DNA from: CAWEWH01 sp963812775
Lineage (GTDB): Bacteria > Pseudomonadota > Alphaproteobacteria > Rhizobiales > Beijerinckiaceae
Direction: 5' to 3'
DNA length: 64,000 bases
Assembly (NCBI GenBank): GCA_963812775.1
Contig: CAWEWH010000005.1
Coordinates: 1,240,001-1,304,000 of the forward strand
In this document: positions 1 to 8,845 of the stretch, piece by piece
Layout of the letters: every line of letters starts with the position of its first letter
Position numbering within the stretch: position 1 is the stretch's first letter
Notes under the pieces: model-generated
Database searches by the model: none
Told to the model about the DNA's origin: nothing
The model's input: only the letters and a program-made list of their open reading frames with translations
Translations under genes and position numbers: made by a program

Positions 1-100
1 GCCCCCCAAGCTGACGGTGCCGATGATCCTGTTCTTCTTGCCGGTGCTGTTCGCCGTCATCATGGTGCCGGCGCTGATTCAGGTCTTCAAGTGGAACTAG
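1..100 (+). CDS. tadC: TadC-like pilus assembly protein, C-terminal fragment
   Basis: Only the last 32 codons are in the window; the reading frame starts at base 2 and stops at TAG 98-100. The fragment reads as KLTVPMILFFLPVLF followed by AVIMVPALIQVFKWN, a hydrophobic final segment typical of TadC/GspF-like inner-membrane proteins of Flp (tight adherence) pili, where a KLTVPLILFFLP-like stretch ends the protein. The TadD-like lipoprotein gene lies just downstream on the opposite strand and supports the assignment. The rest of the gene is outside the window, so the identification rests on this short tail and its neighbour. Confidence 0.6.
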   Translation, partial: PPKLTVPMILFFLPVLFAVIMVPALIQVFKWN

Positions 101-101
101 C

Positions 102-170
102 GCATGGTCCCGAAGATCATGCGCAAAAATCAACTGCGTAGAGCGTTTCGAATGAAACGGATCGTGCTCT
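102..170. repeat. Degenerate copy of dispersed palindromic element (modules A+B)
   Basis: Module A is shortened here: GCATGGTCCCGAA runs straight into GATCATGCGC, so the middle seen in other copies is missing. Module B is an imperfect palindrome, TAGAGCG ... GTGCTCT. Fuller copies lie at 38403-38505, 30843-30890 and 42994-43039. It fills the gap between the convergent tadC and tadD genes. Confidence 0.6.
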
Positions 171-184
171 CGCGCGCCGCCGCT

Positions 185-1099
185 TCACTTCAGCTCCAAC
201 GTCTGCTGCTTCGCCGCAGCCTTCGCCTGCCCGTCGCGTTTTGAAGCGCCCTTGGGCTCATTGTGGAGCCCGATCTTCGCCTCGCTCTTGGCGACGCTCT
301 GCGGCTTGCCGTTGCGGTCCAGGCTGCGGATTGCTGCCCAGCTGTTCTGCTGCGACACGGATTGCTTGAGATAGGCAACGTTGGCGCTCGCCTCGGCTGG
401 CGGCAGGTCGCGCCGGTAGACGCCTTCGGCTTCGTCGAACTTGCCCTGCAGGCCGAGCACGAGGGCGAGGTTCTCGCGCACCCGTTTGTCGGCGCGCGGG
501 TGTTCTGCCGCCCCGCGCAGCGTCCGCTCGGCATCGCCAAGCCGGTTGGCGAGAGCGTATGACAGGCCGAGATTGGACTGCACGCTCGGCTCATCCGGCA
601 CGATCTTGAGCGCCGCACGATAGTAGCGCTCCGCCTGGGCGTGGTCGCCAAGCTGGTCCGCCACGGCGCCTTGCACGGACAGGATGCGCCAGTCCGGGCG
701 CTCGGGTGCGTGAGCGCGTGCCAGGACCTCAGCGGCTTCCTTGAGGCGCCCCGTCTCGCTCAGCGCCCGTCCGTAGGCGCCGAGAATGTCCATGTCCTGC
801 GGGGCGCGGATGGCCGCCTGCTGCAGGACGGCTACCGCCTGGGCTCGTTGATCCAAGGCGCGTAGCGCGCGCGCATAGTTGAGCGCCGCGTTCTTGTCGG
901 CGGGATCGGCCTCGAAGCGTCGGCCCCATTCCTCCGAATAGCTGCGCCACCCGTCAGGGCTCGTGGGTTCGGCGGATTGCGATGCGAGCGAGCCGGTGAT
1001 GGGCGGTAGGCTCTTGGAGCAGCCGGCGGCCGCGATGGCGAGGAAGCTCGCCGTGAGGAGGGCGGCGGCCTTGCGGCCACGAAGCTCGAAACTGGCCAT
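185..1099 (-). CDS. tadD: TPR-repeat lipoprotein, TadD-like
   Basis: This 304-residue protein begins with a lipoprotein signal peptide: a basic start, a hydrophobic stretch, and a lipobox ending AIAAAGC near residue 27. Several tetratricopeptide repeats follow from about residue 60 to 230, with the usual A-x-A-L and G-x-A pattern (for example YARALRALDQRAQAVAVL). The C-terminal 60 residues are polar and rich in Lys and Ala. TadD proteins are TPR lipoproteins that help assemble the outer-membrane secretin of Flp pili. The adjoining TadC tail supports that role, although the two genes converge, so they are not one operon. A general TPR lipoprotein is the alternative. Confidence 0.7.
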   Translation of the reverse strand: MASFELRGRKAAALLTASFLAIAAAGCSKSLPPITGSLASQSAEPTSPDGWRSYSEEWGRRFEADPADKNAALNYARALRALDQRAQAVAVLQQAAIRAPQDMDILGAYGRALSETGRLKEAAEVLARAHAPERPDWRILSVQGAVADQLGDHAQAERYYRAALKIVPDEPSVQSNLGLSYALANRLGDAERTLRGAAEHPRADKRVRENLALVLGLQGKFDEAEGVYRRDLPPAEASANVAYLKQSVSQQNSWAAIRSLDRNGKPQSVAKSEAKIGLHNEPKGASKRDGQAKAAAKQQTLELK

Positions 1100-1343
1100 G
1101 AGGGCTCCACGCGGACCGCCGCAGGCGGCATAAGACCCCTCGTTGGTAATTGGTTAACCCTAACGGAGGGTTAAAAGGGGATTCCGGGGCGCAGCGCCTC
1201 GCGCCGTCGCCAAGCCGGCCCGCGATCTCGAAGGGCATGCTCGTTTTCGGGCAAGGTCATGCGCGAGATCGAAGAATTTGAGCGGGATGCAATTGCGCGC
1301 GATCGCGTCCCGCTCTAAGCGACCGCGTCCAGAGAGGTCCCCT

Positions 1344-2729
1344 GTGCCTGTTCTCGCGAGCCCTGACGATCAGCGTCCCACCACGCCCATCTTCTTTGTG
1401 ACGTCCGACAACTGGCGCCAGATCGCCGGGGACCTCGGGCCTTCGGCGGCGGCCTTCGCGGCCGCCCAAGGGTTTGATGCCTCGCCCGGTCGCCACTGCC
1501 TCGTGCCGCACGCTGACGGCGCCCTGGCCGGTGTCCTGTTCGGTCTCGATCGGCCGGGGGCGCGCCATCCCGATCCGTTTCTCGCCGGCAAGCTCCCGGG
1601 CGTGCTGCCCGACGGCCTCTACCGTTTCGCCAATTCCCCGGGCGACGTGGCTCTTGCCGCCCTTGCGTTCCTGCTCGGCGCGTACCGCTTCGAGAAATAC
1701 CGCAAGCCCCGAGAGGGCGAGGCGGCCCTCGTCGCGCCGGCCGCTGTCGACGCGGCGGAGGTCGGCCGCATCGCCGCCGCCGTCGTGCTCGCGCGCGATC
1801 TCGTTAACACCCCGGCCAACGATCTGGGCCCCGATGCCCTGGAGGCCGCCGCCCGTTCGCTTGCCGAGCGGCATGGCGCTGCCATCGAGGTCATCGTGGG
1901 CGATGCATTGCTCGAGCGGAATTTTCCGATGATCCATACGGTCGGCCGCGCCTCGTCGATACCGCCGCGGCTGATCGATATCCGATGGGGAGCCAGCGAC
2001 GCGCCGAAGGTGACCATTGTCGGCAAGGGCGTCACCTTCGACACCGGCGGGCTGAACATCAAGCCGGATACCGCGATGGCGTTGATGAAGAAGGATATGG
2101 GCGGCGCCGCGGCGGCGCTCGCCGTCGCCCACATGGTCATGGATGCCAAGCTGCCGGTCAGGCTGCGCATCCTCATTCCGGCAGTCGAGAACGCCATTTC
2201 GGGCTCTGCCTTCCGGCCTGGCGATGTGCTCAAGAGCCGCAAGGGTCTCACCGTCGAGATCGGCAACACCGACGCCGAAGGGCGCCTCATCCTCGCCGAT
2301 GCACTGGCCCTCGCCGACGCCGAGGCGCCGGCCCTCCTTGTCGGCTACGCGACCCTGACCGGGGCCGCCCGCGTGGCGCTGGGTGCCGATCTGCCGGCGC
2401 TTTACGCTCACGATGACGCGCTGGCGACCGACCTGGCGCGGCTTGCGGGGGCCGTCAACGACCCGGTGTGGCGGATGCCGCTGTGGGCGCCCTATGACGG
2501 CCTGCTCAACTCGAAGGTGGCTGACGTGAACCACATCTCGAATGGCCCAATGGCCGGCTCCATCACGGCCGCCCTGTTCCTCAACCGTTTCGTCGAGGCA
2601 ACAAAATCCTATGCCCACTTCGACATCTACGCTTGGAATCCGTCGTCCAAGCCAGGTCGTCCCGAAGGCGGGGAGGCCCAGGGCGCGCGGCTCGTCTACG
2701 CGCTGATCAAGGAGCGCTTCGGAACCTAG
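1344..2729 (+). CDS. Leucyl aminopeptidase family protein (M17)
   Basis: The product is a peptidase of family M17, cytosolic two-metal aminopeptidases that remove N-terminal residues from peptides. The catalytic C-terminal domain carries the metal and active-site motifs: VGKGVTFDTGGLNIKP with a following KKDMGGAA, then NTDAEGRLILADAL, the M17 signature. The start chosen is GTG 1344, preceded by AGAGAGG at a good distance, giving 461 residues. An in-frame upstream start at 1278 would add 22 Arg/Ser-rich residues with no sign of selection. The N-terminal domain is divergent, as is usual in the alphaproteobacterial M17 subgroup. It lies upstream of, but is not overlapped by, the MarR-like gene. 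Confidence 0.88.
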   Translation: MPVLASPDDQRPTTPIFFVTSDNWRQIAGDLGPSAAAFAAAQGFDASPGRHCLVPHADGALAGVLFGLDRPGARHPDPFLAGKLPGVLPDGLYRFANSPGDVALAALAFLLGAYRFEKYRKPREGEAALVAPAAVDAAEVGRIAAAVVLARDLVNTPANDLGPDALEAAARSLAERHGAAIEVIVGDALLERNFPMIHTVGRASSIPPRLIDIRWGASDAPKVTIVGKGVTFDTGGLNIKPDTAMALMKKDMGGAAAALAVAHMVMDAKLPVRLRILIPAVENAISGSAFRPGDVLKSRKGLTVEIGNTDAEGRLILADALALADAEAPALLVGYATLTGAARVALGADLPALYAHDDALATDLARLAGAVNDPVWRMPLWAPYDGLLNSKVADVNHISNGPMAGSITAALFLNRFVEATKSYAHFDIYAWNPSSKPGRPEGGEAQGARLVYALIKERFGT

Positions 2730-2844
2730 CAGGGTGTGGCCGCGAGACCTCAGGCGCCCTGTCCGTCACCTCGTACAGTTTGAGTTGCCCCTTGGAGTAA
2801 GAGCGGGAATAATACGGGTCCGTAACGAATCCTGTTCAGCGGCC

Positions 2845-3195
2845 ATGTCTCTCGAGCTTCGCCCGCTTCAAGCGCTCAGCCTATGGCACGCGGTGATGCT
2901 CACCCAGGTGCGCGAGGACGTGCACGATCTCTCGGCACGCCAGACCGCCATCCTGTTGACCGTCTATCTCGAGACCCCGCCCCACACGGTGCGGGGGCTC
3001 GCCCGCCGGCTCGGCGTCACCAAGCCCGTCATCACCCGCGCTCTCGACACAATGGGCAAGCTCGAACTGGTGTCGCGCCGCCGCGACGAGTCGGACCTGC
3101 GCAACGTCGTCATCCAGCGCACGGTCAAGGGCGCGCTCGCGGTCGAGCGGCTGGGGGACCTGGTCGTGTCCCACGCCAAGGCCTTGCCGCGATGA
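2845..3195 (+). CDS. MarR-like winged-helix transcriptional regulator
   Basis: This short (116 aa) protein has a winged-helix core: LSARQTAILLTVYL, then a recognition-helix region RGLARRLGVTKPVITRALD and a wing with RRRDESDLRNV, the Arg/Asp pattern found in MarR wings. ATG 2845 is taken as the start; an upstream in-frame ATG at 2734 would add an unlikely Arg-rich leader. The stop TGA overlaps the ATG of the NlpC/P60 gene (ATGA at 3192-3195), so the two are probably translationally coupled. The regulated target is unknown. Confidence 0.75.
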   Translation: MSLELRPLQALSLWHAVMLTQVREDVHDLSARQTAILLTVYLETPPHTVRGLARRLGVTKPVITRALDTMGKLELVSRRRDESDLRNVVIQRTVKGALAVERLGDLVVSHAKALPR

Positions 3196-4052
3196 CCGGC
3201 CGTCTCGACCGGCGACTGACGCCGGCCCGACCCGACCTTGCGGCCCGCGCCCTCGAGGGTCGCCTCGAAGCGGCCCGCTTTGTCGACGGCATGCCGATGC
3301 GCGTCGCGGCGGCATCGACGCCGATGCGCCGCGAGCCGCGTCCCGACGCAGCCCTCGACACCGAAGCGCTCTGCGGCGAGCTGCTCACGGTCTATGAGAC
3401 CGAGGAGGGCTGGGCCTGGGCACAACTCGCCGGCGACGACTATGTCGGCTACGTGCCGGCCGCCGACCTCGGCCCGCCAGGCGATGGGCCGAGTCATCGC
3501 GTGGCCGTGCAGCGCACCTTCGTCTATCCGGGCCCGGACATGAAATTGCCGCCCCTGACCGCCCTGTCGTTCAACGCCGGCGTGACGATCACGCGGAACG
3601 ACGGCATCTTTGCCACCACGGCGGAGGGCGGTGCGATCATCGCGGTCCATCTGGCGCCCATTGCGGCGACGGAGCCTGATTGCGCCGCGACGGCGCTGTT
3701 GTTCCTCGGCGTGCCCTATCTGTGGGGCGGCAAGACGAGCTTGGGGCTCGATTGCTCGGCGCTCATGCAGCTGTCGCTGCTGGCGGCCGGCATCGCCTGC
3801 CCACGTGACAGCGACATGCAGGAAGCCGCGGTCGGTGAGCCGCTCGCCGTCGACGCGCCGCTGTCGGGCCTGCGCCGTGGCGACCTCGTCTTCTGGAAGG
3901 GCCATGTGGGCATGATGCTCGACGGCGAGCGCATCGTGCATGCGAGCGGCCATCACATGCTCGTCGTCGTCGAGCCGCTCGTCGACACAGTGGCGCGCAT
4001 CGCCCGCAAAGGCGGCGGTGGCGTCACCGGCGTGCGGCGCCCGCGCGGCTGA
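3192..4052 (+). CDS. NlpC/P60 family cell-wall hydrolase with SH3-like domains
   Basis: This is a 286-residue putative peptidoglycan endopeptidase. Residues about 30-150 form two SH3b-like segments (for example AWAQLAGDDYVGYVPAADL), and residues 165-285 form the NlpC/P60 papain-like domain. Catalytic candidates are Cys188 in GLDCSALMQ, His238 in KGHVGMM and His250 in IVHASG. YLWGGKTS before the cysteine is the usual family context. No signal peptide is evident, so export is not demonstrated. It overlaps the MarR-like gene by four bases. The pairing of M17 aminopeptidase, regulator and NlpC hydrolase suggests cell-wall peptide processing or recycling, by inference. Confidence 0.87.
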   Translation: MTGRLDRRLTPARPDLAARALEGRLEAARFVDGMPMRVAAASTPMRREPRPDAALDTEALCGELLTVYETEEGWAWAQLAGDDYVGYVPAADLGPPGDGPSHRVAVQRTFVYPGPDMKLPPLTALSFNAGVTITRNDGIFATTAEGGAIIAVHLAPIAATEPDCAATALLFLGVPYLWGGKTSLGLDCSALMQLSLLAAGIACPRDSDMQEAAVGEPLAVDAPLSGLRRGDLVFWKGHVGMMLDGERIVHASGHHMLVVVEPLVDTVARIARKGGGGVTGVRRPRG

Positions 4053-4073
4053 TTCCGCGCCGGCCGGGACACG

Positions 4074-5069
4074 CTACATGGCACATTGCTGGTTGACGCC
4101 GTAGTCGTGCACCCGCACGAGACCCGAGGCGATGTCCTGCTCGGCGCGTTCGGCCACCGTCCGGAGGTCGGCGCTCATCAGGCTGCGGTTGTTGTCGTCG
4201 ATCGCAAGCCCCACGCCGCGCTCCTTGACGCCGAGCGCGACGCCACCCGCCTTCCAGGTGCCGTCGGCAGCGCTCCTGAGAACCGACTCAGCCGCCACGT
4301 CGAAGCGCTTGACCGCCGACGTGAGGATGCTGCCGGGATAGATGGCGTTTTGATTGACGTCCGAGCCGACGGCCAGCTTGCCGGCGTCGACGGCGGCCCG
4401 CAGCACGCCAAGGCCAGTGGCGCGGGCGGCGTGATAGATGATGTCGGCGCCGCGATCGATCTGGTCACGGGCGATGTCGGCGCCTTTGATCGGATCGTTC
4501 CACGCTTCGGTCGTGGCCCCGATCATCGCCTGGAACAGTTCCGCCTTGGCGTTGACGGCCCTGATGCCTTGCGCAAAGCCGCAGGCCTGGCGCCGCGTCA
4601 AGGTGCCGTCCATGCCGCCAACGAATCCGAGCTTGCCGCTGCGGCTTGCCTTCGCGGCGACGGCGCCCGCCAGGAAGGCGGCCTCGTGGTCCTTGAAGGC
4701 GACGGACTGGACGTTGGGTAGGTCGACGATGCCGTCGATGATGGTGAAGCGGACATTGGGGAATTGCTTGGCGACTTTGTCGACGGCTCCTGCCTGTCCC
4801 GCCCCCACCGCGATGATTGGCCAGAAACCACCGGTGGCGAAGCGCCGCAGCGCCTCCTCGCGTTGCGCGTCCGCCTGCGGCTCGGCCGCCTCGATGGTGA
4901 TGCCGGCCTCGCCGCGGAAGCGATTGCTGCCGCGCCGCACGCCATCATTGGCGCCGCGGGCGGCCGGGTCGCCGAAATCGTAGAGAATAGCCGGCTTCAG
5001 CTCCTGTGCGACCGCCGGGACGGCCACGAGGCATAGCGGCAACAAGGCAAAAAACGCGCGTCGCAACAT
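4074..5069 (-). CDS. BMP family ABC transporter substrate-binding protein
   Basis: The 331-residue product starts with a cleavable signal peptide (MLRRAFFALLPLCLVAVPAVAQ) and continues as a periplasmic binding protein of the Bmp/PnrA-like family, which binds nucleosides or related ligands for ABC import. Family features include GFWPIIAVGAGQ, FKDHEAAFLAGAVAAKAS and GKLGFVGGMDG, the last being typical of BMP domains. The start at 5069 gives exactly the signal peptide; the open frame runs further upstream but only antisense to the next gene. No permease or ATPase gene accompanies it in this window, so its transporter must be encoded elsewhere or be missing. Confidence 0.85.
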   Translation of the reverse strand: MLRRAFFALLPLCLVAVPAVAQELKPAILYDFGDPAARGANDGVRRGSNRFRGEAGITIEAAEPQADAQREEALRRFATGGFWPIIAVGAGQAGAVDKVAKQFPNVRFTIIDGIVDLPNVQSVAFKDHEAAFLAGAVAAKASRSGKLGFVGGMDGTLTRRQACGFAQGIRAVNAKAELFQAMIGATTEAWNDPIKGADIARDQIDRGADIIYHAARATGLGVLRAAVDAGKLAVGSDVNQNAIYPGSILTSAVKRFDVAAESVLRSAADGTWKAGGVALGVKERGVGLAIDDNNRSLMSADLRTVAERAEQDIASGLVRVHDYGVNQQCAM

Positions 5070-5180
5070 GATCTTCCCGGCCCGCAAGGCCCGACGCCCA
5101 CGATGCCACGCCGGGGGCGCATTTGCCACGTCGCAGGTCGGGGAGTTTGCGGTGACCCGCTTCCCGCCTAAGCTTCGGGC

Positions 5181-5981
5181 ATGAGCCTCACCGATCCGGA
5201 AATCGAGCGCTATGCCCGCCACCTCGTCCTGCGCGATGTCGGCGGTCCCGGCCAGCTGAAGCTGAAGGCGGCCCGCGTCCTCGTCCTCGGCGCCGGCGGC
5301 CTTGGCGCGCCGCTCATCCAGTATCTTGCGGCCGCCGGCGTCGGCACGCTTGGCGTCGTCGACGACGACAACGTGTCGCTGTCCAACCTGCAGCGGCAGG
5401 TGATCCACGGCTCCGACCGGATCGGCGCAGCCAAGGTGGACAGTGTTGTCGCGGCAGTGGCGCGTATCAATCCTCACGTGCGTGTGTCTCCCTTTCGCTT
5501 GCGGCTGACGCCCGACAATGCCGGCGCGTTGGTGCACGATTATGACGTGGTGGCGGACGGTTCCGACAATTTCGAGACGCGTTACGCCGTGTCCGATGCC
5601 TGTTTCTTCGAGAGGAAGCCGCTCGTCACGGGCGCGCTCGGCGTCTTCGACGGCTCGCTGACCACCCTGCGTGCCCACGAGCGCGCCCCTGATGGACGCC
5701 CCAACCCCACGTGGCGCTGCTTGTTCCCGGCGCCGCCCCCGCCCGGCGCCATCCCGGCCTGCGCCGAGGCAGGCGTGCTCGGCGCGCTGGCCGGCGTCAT
5801 CGGGTCGCTGATGGCCGTCGAGGTGATCCGCGAGATCGTCGGCTTCGGCGAGGGACTGGTTGGGCGGCTGTTGATGGTGGATGCGCACGGCATGCGCTTC
5901 GACACGGTTCGCTACGACTGGGATCCGGACAATCCGCTATCGGGACAAGGCGCAACGCTTCGTGCTGGCAGCGTGGAATGA
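5181..5981 (+). CDS. MoeB/HesA/ThiF-family adenylyltransferase lacking most zinc cysteines
   Basis: This E1-like enzyme (266 aa) would adenylate the C-terminus of a ubiquitin-like sulfur carrier such as MoaD or ThiS. The nucleotide-binding loop LGAGGLGAPLIQYLAAAG, the SNLQRQVIHG arginine region, the ADGSDNFETRY segment and the catalytic-loop cysteine in PACAEAGVLGALAG are all present. In MoeB the zinc site is two CxxC pairs. Here the first reads TWRC instead of CYRC, and the C-terminal one reads PDNPLSG instead of a PDCPVCG-like sequence, so three of four ligands are gone. No carrier-protein gene is adjacent, and there is no rhodanese domain. Confidence 0.85.
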   Translation: MSLTDPEIERYARHLVLRDVGGPGQLKLKAARVLVLGAGGLGAPLIQYLAAAGVGTLGVVDDDNVSLSNLQRQVIHGSDRIGAAKVDSVVAAVARINPHVRVSPFRLRLTPDNAGALVHDYDVVADGSDNFETRYAVSDACFFERKPLVTGALGVFDGSLTTLRAHERAPDGRPNPTWRCLFPAPPPPGAIPACAEAGVLGALAGVIGSLMAVEVIREIVGFGEGLVGRLLMVDAHGMRFDTVRYDWDPDNPLSGQGATLRAGSVE

Positions 5982-5987
5982 GCGGCC

Positions 5988-6353
5988 TCAGCCGCGCCCC
6001 TTCTTGGCGCTCCGGCCGGCCGCCTTCTTGCCGCTCTTGGCGCCGCGGATGGCGGCGGCCTTCTTCTTGCCGATCTTGAACTCCGCGTGCGCCCGACCGC
6101 CGCGGCCCCGCGCAATCTTGCCGCGCTTGCCGCCGCGGCGGAAAAATTTCTTCTTGTCGGCGTCCGGCGGGACCTCGGTGACCGCCGGTCCGCCGGGACG
6201 GCGTGCTGGTCCGAACTGGGCGAGGCAGGCATTGTAGGCCAGCGGCGCGGAGATCGCTTCGCAATCCTCGATTTTCTTCGGTTGGGCTTGCGCCGAGGCG
6301 ATGGCCGGCAGGAGGAGGAGCGCGGCGGCGACGAGAATTCTCACGAGCTTCAT
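5988..6353 (-). CDS. Small exported protein with Lys/Arg-rich tail
   Basis: The 121-residue product has a clear signal peptide (MKLVRILVAAALLLLPAIASA). The mature part has two cysteines in EDCEAISAPLAYNACLAQFG, which may form a disulfide, followed from about residue 60 by a strongly basic tail rich in Lys, Arg, Gly and Ala. I do not recognise a named family. The Cys-containing start resembles several small periplasmic proteins of Rhizobiales. The tail suggests binding to a polyanion such as nucleic acid or surface polysaccharide, which is inference only. It converges with the MoeB-like gene, six bases apart. Confidence 0.65.
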   Translation of the reverse strand: MKLVRILVAAALLLLPAIASAQAQPKKIEDCEAISAPLAYNACLAQFGPARRPGGPAVTEVPPDADKKKFFRRGGKRGKIARGRGGRAHAEFKIGKKKAAAIRGAKSGKKAAGRSAKKGRG

Positions 6354-6411
6354 TTCCTTTTTGCAATCCAGTTACCTCGACGCGCGGCTCACAAAGGCGA
6401 GTTTCGGCCAG

Positions 6412-8835
6412 TCACGACCTTAGCGTCGCGCCGGTGCGCTTGCTGACGGCTTCAACGATCTTGGCCGACACGGCGTCGATATCCTGATCGGTCAGCGTCC
6501 TCTCCGTCGGCTGCAGCGTGACGGCAATGGCAATCGATTTCTTGCCGACCCCGACATTGGCGCCCTCATAGACGTCGAACACGTCGGCGTCAGCCACCAG
6601 CGCGCGATCGGCGCCGGCCGCCGCCCGCAGGATGTCGCCGGCAGCGACGCTGCGATCCACCACGAAGGCGAAGTCACGGGTCACCGGCTGGAACTCGGGC
6701 AGCGACAACGTCGGCTTCATCTTGGTCGGCCGGTGCTTGGGCAGCGGCAGCGTCTCGAGGGTGACTTCGCAGGCGACGAGCGGCCCTTTCACGTCGAGGG
6801 CCTCGAGCAGCTTGGGGTGGATCTCGCCAAAGGCGCCGATCTCCGTTCTGCCGAAGCGCAAGGTCGCTGACCGGCCCGGGTGATACCAAGCGGGCCCCGA
6901 GGGATCGAGCTGCACGCCGCCCGTGGACACGCCGAGGCCAGCGAGCAGCGCCATGGCGTCCGCCTTGGCGTCGAAGACGTCGACGGGCCGCGTCCCGGCG
7001 CGCCAGTGACGGCCGACCTGCTCGGCATGCGCGCTGCCGCGCCGCACCGCTGCGGCCACCGTGAACTGGCCCTCGACCTCGTCGGACGTGAAGACTTGGC
7101 CAACCTCGAACAGCGCCACGTCGGCAATGCCGCGGTCGGCGTTGCGTTGCGCCGCCCTGAGAAGACCCGGCAACAGGTTTGGCCGCATGTCGGAGAGATC
7201 GGCGGCGATCGGATTGGCCACAGCCAACCGTTTGTTGCCGCCGCCGCCGAACAGCCTCGCCTCTTCCTTGCCGATGAACGACCAGGTTACCGCCTCGACC
7301 ATGCCGCGTGCCGCCAAGAGCCGCTTGGCGAGCCGCGTGCGCTTCTGCAGGATGGTCAAAACCGGCCGCACGACGGCCTTCTCGAGGCGCGGCAGCGGCG
7401 CTGACGGTACCTGGTCGAGCCCGGCGATGCGCACGATCTCCTCGACGAGATCGGCCTTGCCCTCGACGTCGCCGCGCCAAGATGGCGGCGAGACCTTGAC
7501 GGTGGCGCTCGTCCCCGAAACGTGAAAGCCGAGCGCGCCGAGCGTCAGCCGCATCTGCGGCTGCGGCAGCTCGAGCCCGGTAAGGCGCTTCACCTCGCTC
7601 CATGGGAAATCGATGATGCGACCGGTGTCGGGGATGGCGCCGGCGAGCGTCATCTCGGTCGCCTTGCCGTCACACAAGCTGATCACCATGCGGGTGGCGA
7701 GGTCGAGGCCCTTGATGCAGAAGTCGGGATCGACGCCGCGCTCGAAGCGATAGCGTGCATCTGACACGATGCCGAGCCGGCGCCCGGTCTGGGCGACATT
7801 GAGCGGGTCCCACAGCGCCGACTCGATGAGTACGTCGGTGGTGGTCTCCGAGCAGCCGGACGCCTCGCCGCCCATGATGCCGGCCAGCAATTCCACCCCT
7901 TGCTCGTCGGCGATGACGACGATGTCCTCGTCGACCTCGTAGGTCTTGCCATCGAGAGCCATGAGGCTTTCGCCGCGCTTGCCGCGCCGCACAGTCAGGC
8001 CCCCCTTGACCTTGGCGGCGTCGAAGACGTGCAGCGGCCGGCCGCGATCGATCGTGATGTAGTTGGTGATGTCGACGAGGGTGTTGATGGGCCTCAGCCC
8101 GATGGCCTTGAGGCGGCGCTGCAGCCAGGGCGGCGAGGGGCCGTTCTCGACGCCGCGCACCAGGCGCAGCGCGAAGGCCGGGCAGAGATGCGCGTCTTCC
8201 TTGGCGAAGGCGAGTCGCAAGTCGACTGGGCAGGGACCTTCGCCCTTGAAAGGGGAGGGGTCCGGCGTCTTGATCTTGCCGAGGCCGGTCGCCGCGAGGT
8301 CGCGCGCAATGCCGGCGACGCCGAGCGCGTCGGCCCGGTTCGGCGTCACCGCGATCTCGATGACCGGATCGTCGAGCCCGGCATAAATTGCGTAAGGGGT
8401 GCCGACTAGCGCGTCGGCCGGCAGGTCGATGATGCCTTCGTGGTCGTCGGAGACTTCGAGCTCGGCGGCGGAGCAGAGCATGCCGCGACTCTCGACGCCG
8501 CGGATCGTGCCGACCGCGAGCGTCATGTTCTTGCCGGGGATGAAGGTGCCGGGCGCCGCGAACACGCTCTTCATGCCGGTGCGCGCGTTGGGCGCCCCGC
8601 ACACGACCTGCACCGGCGCTCCGTCGCCGGTGTCCACCATGCACACGCGCAGCCGGTCGGCATTGGGATGCTTCTCGGCCGAGATGACCGAGGCCACGCG
8701 GTAGGCGGCGAGCTTGTCGGCCGGGCTGTCGACGCTCTCGACCTCGAGCCCGATGCGCGTCAGCGTCTCGACGATCTCGTTGAGGGAAGCGTCGGTCTCC
8801 AGGTGCTCCTTGAGCCACGCCAGGGTGAACTTCAT
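6412..8835 (-). CDS. pheT: Phenylalanine--tRNA ligase beta subunit
   Basis: PheT forms the alpha2-beta2 PheRS that charges tRNA-Phe. The 807 residues show the family layout: an N-terminal FTLAWLKEHLETD start, an OB-fold tRNA-binding (EMAP-like) domain at about 40-150, B3/B4 editing domain at about 210-390, B5 at about 400-480, the synthetase-like core, and a C-terminal ferredoxin-like anticodon-binding domain beginning near LPEFQPVTRDFAFVVD. Length is normal. Ten bases separate it from pheS, so the two are co-transcribed. The linker PDPSPFKGEG resembles a translated repeat but is not extra length for the family. Confidence 0.98.
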   Translation of the reverse strand: MKFTLAWLKEHLETDASLNEIVETLTRIGLEVESVDSPADKLAAYRVASVISAEKHPNADRLRVCMVDTGDGAPVQVVCGAPNARTGMKSVFAAPGTFIPGKNMTLAVGTIRGVESRGMLCSAAELEVSDDHEGIIDLPADALVGTPYAIYAGLDDPVIEIAVTPNRADALGVAGIARDLAATGLGKIKTPDPSPFKGEGPCPVDLRLAFAKEDAHLCPAFALRLVRGVENGPSPPWLQRRLKAIGLRPINTLVDITNYITIDRGRPLHVFDAAKVKGGLTVRRGKRGESLMALDGKTYEVDEDIVVIADEQGVELLAGIMGGEASGCSETTTDVLIESALWDPLNVAQTGRRLGIVSDARYRFERGVDPDFCIKGLDLATRMVISLCDGKATEMTLAGAIPDTGRIIDFPWSEVKRLTGLELPQPQMRLTLGALGFHVSGTSATVKVSPPSWRGDVEGKADLVEEIVRIAGLDQVPSAPLPRLEKAVVRPVLTILQKRTRLAKRLLAARGMVEAVTWSFIGKEEARLFGGGGNKRLAVANPIAADLSDMRPNLLPGLLRAAQRNADRGIADVALFEVGQVFTSDEVEGQFTVAAAVRRGSAHAEQVGRHWRAGTRPVDVFDAKADAMALLAGLGVSTGGVQLDPSGPAWYHPGRSATLRFGRTEIGAFGEIHPKLLEALDVKGPLVACEVTLETLPLPKHRPTKMKPTLSLPEFQPVTRDFAFVVDRSVAAGDILRAAAGADRALVADADVFDVYEGANVGVGKKSIAIAVTLQPTERTLTDQDIDAVSAKIVEAVSKRTGATLRS

Positions 8836-8845
8836 GGCGCCGGCC

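Noticed and set aside
8236..8265. CCTTGAAAGGGGAGGGG inside pheT resembling a repeat fragment
   Set aside because: The encoded PDPSPFKGEGP stretch has the same length as the usual linker in the family, so there is no insertion; resemblance to the CCCTCCCC repeats is probably chance.
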